A stretch of 6,198 bases of DNA from Bacillota bacterium (lineage in GTDB: Bacteria; Bacillota; Bacilli; Alicyclobacillales; SLC66). The notes under the pieces are model-generated. The model was not told the DNA's origin and ran no database searches. It was given only the letters and a program-made list of their open reading frames with translations. Made by a program: the position numbers and the translations under genes. The stretch spans positions 1 to 6,198 of the forward strand of contig JAJZCJ010000198.1 of NCBI GenBank assembly GCA_021846145.1. The letters run 5' to 3'. Shown piece after piece: positions 1-5,535 of the stretch. Numbering within the stretch: position 1 is the first letter of the stretch; every line of letters begins with the position of its first letter.

Positions 1-256
1 ACCTGCCCAACGCCCGTTGCAACTGTTCCTCCCGCATGTCCCACATGGGCAGTTTGTCGCAGTCGATGATATAAGCTGATCGTAGCCGTTCGGGTATCGA
101 ATGTGCCAACTCGTACAACACATCGTACACGCCGGAATCGTACGCCGTGCCGTCCTCGTTGGACAGCGCCGGTATGTTGATAAAGGTCACGCCGTTGATC
201 ATGTCTGCCATTCGCTCTGTGTTCGTTAGTTCGAATGATTCGCGCCTGGTGGTCAA
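1..256 (-). CDS. Hypothetical phage-type protein, C-terminus cut by the window edge
   Basis: An open reading frame of 85 codons runs off the left edge without a stop. I chose the TTG at 256-254 because a strong GGAGGTG lies six bases upstream. An in-frame ATG at 277-275 is possible but has only a weak AAAGATG before it. The protein would begin MTTRRESFELTNTERMAD and continues with a mixed hydrophobic and acidic sequence (FINIPALSNEDG, then YDVLYELAHSIPERLRSAYIIDCDKLPMW in two stretches). I see no recognisable domain, signal peptide or membrane segment in the visible part. It follows the ribbon-helix-helix-like gene by 30 nt on the same strand, so it is probably the next gene of the ibrAB transcript. 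Codon use resembles its neighbours. That it is coding is fairly sure; its function is unknown. Confidence 0.7.
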   Translation of the reverse strand, partial: MTTRRESFELTNTERMADMINGVTFINIPALSNEDGTAYDSGVYDVLYELAHSIPERLRSAYIIDCDKLPMWDMREEQLQRALGR

Positions 257-286
257 TGACAACACCTCCGCATTCATTGTACATCT

Positions 287-520
287 TTAAATCTTAGTCA
301 GCGTTCCAGCGTATTTTTCACCATCGATCACCATTTCGATATGTTTTTCAGCAACGTCCGTTTCGCGTAAAAGAATATTTTCTGCATAAGCCCTATCCAT
401 TACCGCTTTCCGAACGAATTCAGACAGTTTCCCCTTTTGAAACTTTTCTTTAAGTTGATCCCATTCGCTGTCCTCTTCAGGCGGGATGTACAAATGGAAC
501 ACGTTGTACGTTCTGCTCAA
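287..520 (-). CDS. Small ribbon-helix-helix-like protein (77 aa), putative DNA-binding regulator
   Basis: The start is taken as TTG at 520-518, eight bases after AGAGGAG; an upstream in-frame GTG at 529 would overlap that ribosome binding site. The 77-aa product has the order expected of an Arc/MetJ-type ribbon-helix-helix protein: a short strand (NVFHLYIP, residues 6-13), a first helix (about 17-29, DSEWDQLKEKFQK), a glycine turn (G30), and a second helix (about 32-46) with the pattern LSEFVRKAVMDRA. A charged C-terminal part with a possible strand (HIEMVIDGEKY) follows. Such proteins bind DNA as dimers, often as repressors. The gene starts 5 nt after the stop of the HTH gene upstream, and that gene's last codons supply its ribosome binding site, suggesting translational coupling. 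The fold is inferred from pattern alone. It could instead be a small structural or inhibitor protein. Confidence 0.72.
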   Translation of the reverse strand: MSRTYNVFHLYIPPEEDSEWDQLKEKFQKGKLSEFVRKAVMDRAYAENILLRETDVAEKHIEMVIDGEKYAGTLTKI

Positions 521-525
521 CGATC

Positions 526-750
526 TCACTCCTCTGTTGGTTTTGGCTTACTTGATCTAAATTCGATCACTTCATTGATTTTCAAATTGTACGTCTCACA
601 CAATGTTTCAATCGTGTCTGAACGGATTGGGAAGGAGTCATTCATGATTTTTGCGAAGGTAGAGCTGCTAAATCCACATTCCTCGCGAACCGCCACCCTA
701 CCTTTCTTTGTTTTCACAAGCCAGATCCGAAAGGGCTCAAATGTCAACAT
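526..750 (-). CDS. Small Cro/CI-type helix-turn-helix protein (74 aa)
   Basis: The ATG at 750-748 follows GGGAG with a seven-base spacer, 4 nt after the ibrB stop. The 74-aa product is close to the minimum size of a phage Cro/CI (XRE-family) DNA-binding domain. A first helix is seen at about 4-14. A scanning helix follows around VAVREECGFS (19-28). The recognition helix is probably SSSTFAKIMND (28-38). A last helix pair spans SDTIETLCETYNLKINEVIEF (44-64). The motif 'TIETLCETYNLKINEVIEF' is the usual ending of this family, where a residue pattern like L..aL.v....L is found. There is no dimerisation or protease domain, so it would act as a Cro-like repressor or an accessory factor. It is sandwiched between ibrB and the ribbon-helix-helix-like gene and is surely co-transcribed with them. 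Its operator is unknown; the TATAGAG repeats before ibrA are a candidate. Confidence 0.82.
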   Translation of the reverse strand: MLTFEPFRIWLVKTKKGRVAVREECGFSSSTFAKIMNDSFPIRSDTIETLCETYNLKINEVIEFRSSKPKPTEE

Positions 751-754
751 ACCA

Positions 755-1258
755 TCACTCCCAGGTTTTAGAAAATTCGTGATTACGAAACAATTCAGCC
801 AATCCAGTGATTTGTTTAAGTCTCAAAATTTCATCTGCATCCATACCAAGATGTTTTGCGATCCAGGTATCAGATCGCCCTAACTTGTGCAGTTCACTGA
901 TAATGTTGCTCATTAGTTCCACATCATGATTTCCGCGAGCGCGGTTGTGCCGAATGGTGGAAGCCATACGATTTTCGATTGGCTTGTCAATCACGGAAAC
1001 AGGCAAACACCCTTGTTCTCGGTCGTAAATCTCTTTGTGTTTCAACATGACCGTGTAGCGATGAAACCCATCAACAATCTCATACGTATCATCAGCTTCG
1101 TTGTGATAGCAAACAATCGGCATGGTGTATCCGTCTTCCTTGATGCTTTCATATAAAAGCTTCATTTCTGGTGGGGCGACTGCATTGGGATTATATTCAT
1201 TTGCGCGAATTCGCTCTATTGGCACACGGCGAATGCCGTAAGCTGGACTGGTAAACAT
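755..1258 (-). CDS. ibrB: IbrB-like ParB-domain protein (167 aa)
   Basis: The start is ATG at 1258-1256, six bases after GAGGTG; an in-frame GTG at 1267 lies inside that ribosome binding site and is rejected. The N-terminal half is a ParB/Srx-type domain: 'VPIERIRANEYNPN' (12-25), a helix (31-43), then EIVDGFHRYTVM (60-71) in which DGFHR (63-67) replaces the DGERR-like nucleotide-binding motif, then IRHNRARG (102-109), a signature of this domain. A helix-turn-helix follows (about 128-150, SDTWIAKHLGMDADEILRLKQ in pieces). The family member IbrB of E. coli acts with IbrA to activate expression of eib genes in prophages; the mechanism is not established. The gene starts 10 nt after ibrA, and the ibrA-ibrB order is typical of the pair. 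The domain call is secure; transfer of the E. coli role is inference. Confidence 0.88.
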   Translation of the reverse strand: MFTSPAYGIRRVPIERIRANEYNPNAVAPPEMKLLYESIKEDGYTMPIVCYHNEADDTYEIVDGFHRYTVMLKHKEIYDREQGCLPVSVIDKPIENRMASTIRHNRARGNHDVELMSNIISELHKLGRSDTWIAKHLGMDADEILRLKQITGLAELFRNHEFSKTWE

Positions 1259-1268
1259 GATCAACACC

Positions 1269-2579
1269 TCACAAGTTTCGATATTTTGCTTTTAGCGCGT
1301 TGATTTTTTCTTGCTGCACCTTTGTGGGACCAAAGCCCATAAAACGACATTGATGATCATTTTTAAGGATAGTAATGCACATGCGCTTCCAAGAAGGAAT
1401 GTCGATAGTTGATTTCACATCGTCCGTGTGATCTGGCATTTCACCCTCAAATACGATTTTTGTCTTTCCATCTTTTGTGTAATTTGAAATACCATTGCGG
1501 CGAATCCGATAACCGCACTCCTCAATTTCTGCAATTACATCTTCCGCAAAACCACCGCCTGTCTTTGCCCAAAACTCCATCGAAGTCTTAAACTTCTCCA
1601 AATAGTTTTCGCGGATTTCTTCCGGTAGCGTGGAAAGCAAAAACTCCGTGTAAGATTTCCATGTGTGGCCCTCCGGCAACTTGATATCTCGGTACGCCAT
1701 CGCCTTTGTGCCGCCATAAATTGCGGTAAAGTTCGCCCCACGCACACGCCCCACGAGTTTTGACCATACCGCAGGCTCAATCACACGGTAAATGTTCAAA
1801 CTGGTAGTCGCCCACTCGTTAAACGGGCTGGCCACGCGCATTTCCTCGATCGGCACACCTGCTTTATGATAGAGATCATAGAGACGATTGTAGTCATAGC
1901 GGAATTTCGCATTAGCCCCCCACACATCGGCAACTGTCCAGTCGTAGATAGGGAAGGCTGACCAAACATTCTTGAATTGCGGGGTAATCCATTTGCGCCC
2001 AACATAGTCGTTTTTTTTGTTTGCAACAGCGCTGTAACGGTGCAATGATTCGTCAGCGCGTACACCGACTAGTCCAATCGTTTTGCCGCCACCGCACTTA
2101 TCCTTGTACCAGCGCCCAAATTGATGATAGAGGTCTTCTTGCATCATTTTGTATTCGTAAAAATCCAATGGGTTGTTCCCTTGATTGATCACGTAAGGCA
2201 GATCCGGCATAGGACGCACCCAAATATCTTGTTTTTCGTCATCCCAAGGATACCAGTACATTTCATAATTACTGAGCGGAGTCTTTGACCCCATCGGCAA
2301 GCACACCCAATAGGGATCCACATAATCCAAGCTATTTTCAAACATTCTGGTCACGAACTCAGTGGTTTTTGAGTATTGCGCTTCAAAATCCTGATGAAAA
2401 AGACCGATCTTTTTTGTAATCCCATTTGCTTTCATATAGTCGATCACCAAGTTAAGCAACACTCCACTATCCTTACCACCCGAAAAACTTACGTAAATAT
2501 TCTCAAACTCGCTGAAGATGAAATCCAATCGTTCCTGCGTAGCTTCATAAACATTTCGTTCACCATAGACCTTACTCAC
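1269..2579 (-). CDS. ibrA: IbrA-like PAPS-reductase-family protein (DUF3440), 436 aa
   Basis: The start is GTG at 2579-2577, eight bases after AAGGAG; the upstream in-frame ATG at 2627 lies within the probable promoter and has no ribosome binding site. The product is an adenine nucleotide alpha-hydrolase of the PAPS reductase/ATP pyrophosphatase superfamily. The PP-loop SGGKDS is at residues 33-38 after strand NIYVSF. A second family motif, GLVGVRADES, is at about 169-178, followed by YDWTVADVW (212-220), seen in PAPS-reductase-like proteins. The long C-terminal part matches the DUF3440 extension of IbrA. It pairs with the ParB-like gene 10 nt downstream. In E. coli, IbrA with IbrB activates prophage eib genes. 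A reductase or DNA-modifying reaction has not been shown and cannot be read from the sequence. An A8 run at 2018-2011 keeps frame. The gene looks complete and functional, with its own promoter upstream. Confidence 0.9.
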   Translation of the reverse strand: MSKVYGERNVYEATQERLDFIFSEFENIYVSFSGGKDSGVLLNLVIDYMKANGITKKIGLFHQDFEAQYSKTTEFVTRMFENSLDYVDPYWVCLPMGSKTPLSNYEMYWYPWDDEKQDIWVRPMPDLPYVINQGNNPLDFYEYKMMQEDLYHQFGRWYKDKCGGGKTIGLVGVRADESLHRYSAVANKKNDYVGRKWITPQFKNVWSAFPIYDWTVADVWGANAKFRYDYNRLYDLYHKAGVPIEEMRVASPFNEWATTSLNIYRVIEPAVWSKLVGRVRGANFTAIYGGTKAMAYRDIKLPEGHTWKSYTEFLLSTLPEEIRENYLEKFKTSMEFWAKTGGGFAEDVIAEIEECGYRIRRNGISNYTKDGKTKIVFEGEMPDHTDDVKSTIDIPSWKRMCITILKNDHQCRFMGFGPTKVQQEKINALKAKYRNL

Positions 2580-2617
2580 GTCGTCAACTCCTTTCCGTAA
2601 GCATTTATCATATTTAT

Positions 2618-2646
2618 ATTGTACCATTATATTCGTTAAAGCGCAA
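2618..2646 (-). promoter_or_regulatory. Probable sigma-A-type promoter of the ibrAB cluster
   Basis: On the minus strand a -35-like TTGCGC (2646-2641) is followed after exactly 17 bp by TACAAT (2623-2618), one mismatch from the TATAAT consensus. The transcript would start near 2611, about 30 nt before the GTG start of ibrA, leaving room for the AAGGAG ribosome binding site. A second -10-like TATAAT lies at 2631-2626 but has no good -35 partner at the right distance. The placement gives the ibrAB cluster transcription independent of the damaged helicase upstream. Confidence 0.6.
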
Positions 2647-2669
2647 CTATTTTCGTTATAGAGAATATA

Positions 2670-2720
2670 ATTCTACATATAGAGTTGTACTCGCCATTAG
2701 CACAGCTCTATATGTAGAAT
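2670..2720. repeat. 15-bp perfect inverted repeat upstream of ibrA, with TATAGAG copies
   Basis: The arms ATTCTACATATAGAG (2670-2684) and CTCTATATGTAGAAT (2706-2720) are perfect reverse complements separated by 21 bp. In RNA the stem could extend by a G-U pair and three more base pairs, leaving a 13-nt loop. The heptamer TATAGAG also occurs outside the arms at 2657-2663, exactly 21 bp before the copy at 2678-2684, and inverted at 2706-2712. The array sits just upstream of the -35 of the ibrA promoter and just downstream of the helicase stop. It could be an operator or activator site, or a weak terminator for the helicase transcript. The minus-strand sequence after the stem (TATATTCTC) is not a good U-tract, which favours a protein-binding site. 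Confidence 0.65.
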
Positions 2721-2728
2721 GCTAGCCT

Positions 2729-3477
2729 TTACAGACTATTAATCATTTCCCTGAGTCCCTCTCGTTTCACTTTGTCTACCTGGCGTTTGAAGGCTTCCAA
2801 CACGGATTCCTTGCGGATCAAAGCATCAGATATACGGCTATCAATGCTACTAATGCACTCTATATCTGTATAGACTACACTCTTCGTCTGCCCGATCCGG
2901 TGGCAGCGATCCTCTGCCTGTGCCCTCTCAGAATATTTGAAGTTGTTGTTATAAAAAACCACCTGGCTGGCTTCGTTGAGTGTTAAGCCGTGGCCGCCAG
3001 CGCTTTGTGTCGCAACAAAGAAACGGGCGTTTTTGCGGAATCTCTCAACCTCCTGGTTGCGCTTTTTTTCGTTGATTTTTCCATGAAATTGGGCGACCAT
3101 ATCTTCTCCGTATTTATCGCTTAACGCCTGTACAATCTGTTCAATGTCGTACTGAAATTTTGCCCAGATCACAATTTTTTCGTCGTCTTCGATCTCGGAA
3201 ACCACTTCTAGCAATGTGTTCAGTCGTTCATGTTGATACTCTCCATCATCATCAAACCCGCTCACAATCTGCTGAAGGCGTGTGAACATTACAAATATGT
3301 CGTACATGCGTAAACGGTCGTCATCGTCCAGCTCGTCCAATTTTTCAAGATAATATTCTTTTGTTGCTTCGTATACTCCACGCTGTTCTTTTGACATGTA
3401 GAAATAACGCGTCGTGTACAGCTTGTCTGGCAGGTCTAAGCATTCCGATTTTCGCACTTGGTAAGTATAAGGCTTAG
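2729..3477 (-). pseudogene. SNF2-family helicase, C-terminal part after a frameshift
   Basis: This frame carries the second RecA-like domain of the helicase whose first domain is in the preceding piece. It continues the sequence as KPYTYQ and then VRKSECLDLP, before the run KIVIWAKFQYDIEQIV (motif IV region). The later motifs are ARFFVATQSAGGHGLTL (motif V) and ERAQAEDRCHRIGQT (motif VI, the arginine-finger segment typical of SNF2 proteins). Numbered on the restored 468-aa protein, motif V is near 370-386 and motif VI near 404-417. The end at TAA 2731-2729 looks natural. The first possible initiator in this frame after the break is a GTG at 3457-3455, with no ribosome binding site before it, so independent translation is unlikely. 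Without the ATP-binding half the fragment would have no helicase activity. Confidence 0.85.
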
Positions 3478-3484
3478 TTTTTTT
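3474..3484 (-). other. Frameshift site in the helicase gene (A7 run)
   Basis: On the minus strand the reading is GCA GAA AAA AAC TAA, with seven A residues at 3484-3478. Removing one A gives GCA GAA AAA ACT AAG CCT TAT, which joins the two helicase domains without any other change. The zero-frame bases A-AAA-AAC form a classic -1 slippery heptamer, but a -1 shift would lead to a stop 14 codons later; a +1 or -2 shift is needed. Confidence 0.85.
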
Positions 3485-4136
3485 CTGCTAGATCTTCTAC
3501 GTTGTGTGCCCGTACAATCAGTCCAGGGTACTTGTCACTATACTCAAGATGATTGGCCGCAAAGGAATAGAAAGAGGCGTATCCCAAAATTTTTGGCGAG
3601 AGGAACCTGAACTGCGCAAACAAATCTTGAACGCCCTGCGTGATGGGCGTGCCGGTTAAAATCATTCGATACTGTGTTTTTTTGGCAAACAGTGTGATTC
3701 GTTCACTACGTTTTGAGCGATGCCCTTTTACATAAGTCGACTCATCAAGTATCACCATTGAATTTTCGGTGATAATTTTTTGGACAGCAAAAATCATGCG
3801 GGCGCTGGAACTCATTGACTCGATGCCTACGACATACCACATGCGATCAAGTGGGATCGTATCTTCATCGGTTTTATCATTGAATACGTAGACTTCACTT
3901 TCTGTACAATCGGTATGCTTTAAGATTTCTCCATGGACGGTGGCTTTCAGCGAAACTGGTGCAAACCATACCACGTTATCGATTTTCTCCGATCGAATAT
4001 TAGCCAATTCAATCACGGTGCGCGATTTGCCCGTGCCCTGTTCCATGAACAGGGCATTTAAAGCGGAACCGCGTAACTTTGTTACAGCATCCACCTGATG
4101 GGGCAAAAGTTCAGTCGTTAACGCGAAACTCTTCAA
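3474..4136 (-). pseudogene. SNF2-family helicase, N-terminal part (ATPase domain) before a frameshift
   Basis: The TTG at 4136-4134 follows GGGGAGG by nine bases and is chosen over the TTG at 4145, which lies closer to that site. The 220 residues form the first RecA-like domain of a superfamily 2 helicase: LLPHQVDAV (10-18, Q-motif-like entry), Walker A GTGKSRT (34-40), motif Ia VVWFAPVSLK (55-64), Walker B VILDEST (128-134, DExx form) and motif III ILTGTPITQG (159-168). It ends abruptly at LAEKN and TAA. One base fewer in the A7 run just before the stop would join it to the C-terminal piece and give a 468-aa protein, the usual size of short phage SNF2 helicases. In phages such enzymes are thought to act in DNA replication or recombination. 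The start overlaps the end of the upstream gene by 26 nt, as in a coupled phage operon. Confidence 0.87.
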
Positions 4137-4398
4137 GGATCTCAACCTCCCCTTCTATTTCTAGCACGTTCGACGGTTTTACAGTTTGCGACCTCTCGCG
4201 TGTTTCCACCTTCACTCGTAGCGCTTGTTCTCGCTCAAATTCAGCTTGTTCGATCATCCGCGAAGCTGATGGATGGAGGGTAAAATCGTATCGATCCGCA
4301 AAATCAAGCAACTCCTCGTAGTTTTCCTTTCGGACAGTCACGTGTGGTTTGGTGTAAGCCGAGGAATGAATCCCTCTTGCTTCCTTGTAATAATCTTC
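4111..4398 (-). pseudogene. C-terminal part of the interrupted zinc-knuckle hypothetical protein
   Basis: Directly after the TAA at 4401-4399, the same reading frame stays open for another 95 codons: EDYYKEARGIHSSAYTKPHV, then TVRKENYEELLDFADRYDF and a charged helix with many Glu and Arg, ending at TGA 4113-4111. No start codon with a ribosome binding site opens this piece. The only candidate is a GTG at 4341-4339, preceded by CACAC. That, together with the shared frame and zero gap, indicates the tail of the upstream protein rather than a separate gene. If a small 76-aa protein is made from the GTG it would begin MTVRKENYEELL. The 3' end overlaps the helicase start by 26 nt and contains its ribosome binding site, so the operon order is ancestral. 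Function unknown. Confidence 0.68.
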
Positions 4399-5223
4399 TT
4401 ACTTGCCCCATCGAATATAAAATCTCGACATTTTTGCAAAGATCCATCGTGTGACTTCATCCTCAAAGTCACCATTAATGGCTTTTTCACGGATCAACGC
4501 ATCCTCGATTTTCACAACAAACCCGTTCCCTAGCAGAGCGTTCCCTACCTCTGCTACTCGATCTTCGATAGTCCCTGCCATGTCGTCCACATATCGATGC
4601 CAAACATGCTTTTCTTTATTCCAATACATAAGTAGATTGTGGATAACTTCCTTAAAATGATCGTTAATTTCTGGAAAGTCAACGTTAAGAAGGTACGTGA
4701 GTGGATTGTCGCTGCTTTTTACGTATCGAATATCGGCAATGGTGTTTGAAATCGGAGCGTCAGGATAAATGATCGTATCATCTACGCAAAAGGCGGACTC
4801 CACATCAAAATCTTTAACAAACTGTTCAACATGCTCAATTTTGGTGTCAATCCACCATTTCGCGGTTGTTTCTTCGTAAATTTTACAAAGCGCCGCGTGA
4901 ACTTTTTCACCGTATAGTGCTACCCAGCCGTTTAGGTGAGACTCAATATTTACGATGAGTTTTTTTCTCATCGTGTTCGCGTAAGGGATCTGTTTTTCGG
5001 ATCCATTCAGATTTGGCAGTTCACGTTGCTGCGCCCATTCGATTGATTCTTTGTTTTCTTTGTCATACTCTTGCTGTTTCTTTTCTTTGCCCTCTTTCTT
5101 CCAGCATTCGTCACAGGGTTTTGTGGTTAACATTTCTGCAAACCATTCTTGTGAGCTTTCCGGTCCGTGCAATTCTTTATCGTGAGTGTGCCCACACCCG
5201 AATTCGATTGTCCATATTGCCAT
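4399..5223 (-). CDS. Hypothetical phage protein with N-terminal zinc-knuckle, truncated by an in-frame stop
   Basis: The ATG at 5223-5221 follows AGGAAGG at a normal distance. The 274-aa product begins with a probable zinc-binding element: C10-G-H12 and C37-D-E-C40, in the arrangement CGH...C-x2-C common in phage proteins. A highly charged Lys/Glu helix (about 42-66) follows, then a globular region rich in aromatic residues (for example WVALYGEKVHAALCKIYEE and LLMYWNKEKHVWHRYVDD). The end, RFYIRWGK and then TAA, appears premature because the frame continues open for 95 codons beyond it. The intact form would be about 370 aa. I do not recognise a catalytic motif and assign no function. It is the first gene of the minus-strand run and overlaps the SNF2 helicase through its lost tail, so a role in phage DNA metabolism is possible but only inferred from position. 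Confidence 0.78.
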   Translation of the reverse strand: MAIWTIEFGCGHTHDKELHGPESSQEWFAEMLTTKPCDECWKKEGKEKKQQEYDKENKESIEWAQQRELPNLNGSEKQIPYANTMRKKLIVNIESHLNGWVALYGEKVHAALCKIYEETTAKWWIDTKIEHVEQFVKDFDVESAFCVDDTIIYPDAPISNTIADIRYVKSSDNPLTYLLNVDFPEINDHFKEVIHNLLMYWNKEKHVWHRYVDDMAGTIEDRVAEVGNALLGNGFVVKIEDALIREKAINGDFEDEVTRWIFAKMSRFYIRWGK

Positions 5224-5319
5224 GCTCTCACCTTCCTCGCAACCTTATGCAACAGGTATACCGCACGTAAGTCCAAAAGAATGGGCTGTTTTCAGTCACG
5301 TACCTAAAAATCCCAACAC

Positions 5320-5344
5320 AAAAAGCTCACCCACACGGATGAGC
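5320..5344 (-). terminator. Rho-independent terminator, minus strand
   Basis: On the minus strand GCTCATCC, a GTGT loop and GGGTGAGC form an 8-bp stem with one T-G wobble, followed at once by TTTTT (5324-5320). On the plus strand the hairpin is followed by CAAACAAACG, so it works only for minus-strand transcripts. It lies about 96 bp before the start of the zinc-knuckle gene. It therefore either ends a transcript from the right, whose gene is missing or reduced to a remnant, or acts as a leader attenuator. Confidence 0.7.
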
Positions 5345-5365
5345 CAAACAAACGCTCGTTACGCA

Positions 5366-5483
5366 AAAATTGACCTTGCCAAACACGCTGAAATTATTCG
5401 TCCGAGAATTGTCCTTCTTGGACAAATAGTTACCAAATCATCAATATATTCGTCTTGGTTCGTGTTAGAATTAGAATGTTAAT
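5366..5483 (-). pseudogene. Possible 3' remnant of a minus-strand gene before the terminator
   Basis: A 38-codon minus-strand frame ends at TAA 5368-5366, 21 bp before the terminator stem, which is the usual spacing for a gene end. Its last residues read DDLVTICPRRTILGRIISA and then CLARSIFA. No ATG and no ribosome binding site lies in it. Its upstream part runs into the AT-rich repeated sequence at about 5465-5508. It may be the tail of a gene whose start was lost when the plus-strand gene was inserted, or it may be chance. Evidence is weak. Confidence 0.25.
5409..5425. repeat. Short palindrome TTGTCC-N5-GGACAA
   Basis: A 6-bp inverted repeat with a five-base TTCTT spacer lies in the 312-bp gap between the divergent genes at 5223 and 5536. 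It has the size of a repressor operator, but no promoter of good quality overlaps it. It could be chance. Confidence 0.3.
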
Positions 5484-5508
5484 TTGTTCGAGTTAATTTT
5501 AGAATTAG
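5465..5508. repeat. AT-rich direct repeats upstream of the plus-strand gene
   Basis: TTAGAATTAG occurs at 5465-5474 and again at 5499-5508, and between and overlapping them GTTAATTT occurs at 5478-5485 and 5492-5499. The block ends 27 bp before the start codon at 5536, so it is a likely promoter or operator region. TAGAAT inside each long repeat resembles a -10 box, but neither has a convincing -35 at 16-18 bp. Confidence 0.45.
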
Positions 5509-5535
5509 CAAACTTGAAAGAGGGTAACGTAAATC

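Noticed and set aside
437..883. 148-codon open frame on the plus strand
   Set aside because: It lies antisense to three well-supported minus-strand genes, has no ribosome binding site and shows no domain pattern.
755..1258. Plasmid or chromosome partition protein ParB
   Set aside because: It is only 167 aa, has DGFHR instead of the usual motif, no ParA gene is adjacent, and it pairs with IbrA.
1269..2579. Dnd-type phosphorothioation gene (DndC) or assimilatory PAPS reductase
   Set aside because: The PP-loop is shared, but the ParB-like partner and the DUF3440-type C-terminus point to IbrA; no dndB/D/E or cys genes are nearby.
2580..2627. Longer IbrA starting at the ATG 2627-2625
   Set aside because: The added 16 codons lie in the promoter -10 region and spacer and over the AAKGGAG-type ribosome binding site of the GTG start; no binding site precedes the ATG.
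2670..2720. The inverted repeat as a strong Rho-independent terminator
   Set aside because: The stem is AT-rich and is followed by TATATTCTC on the minus strand rather than a run of T; a weak terminator role is possible but not shown.
3478..3484. Programmed -1 frameshift at A-AAA-AAC
   Set aside because: A -1 shift ends after about 14 codons; only +1 or -2 enters the second helicase domain, so the heptamer alone does not explain the split.
5186..5482. 98-codon plus-strand open frame across the divergent gap
   Set aside because: It overlaps the start of the zinc-knuckle gene antisense, reads through a terminator hairpin, and has no ribosome binding site at its start or at the internal ATG 5339.
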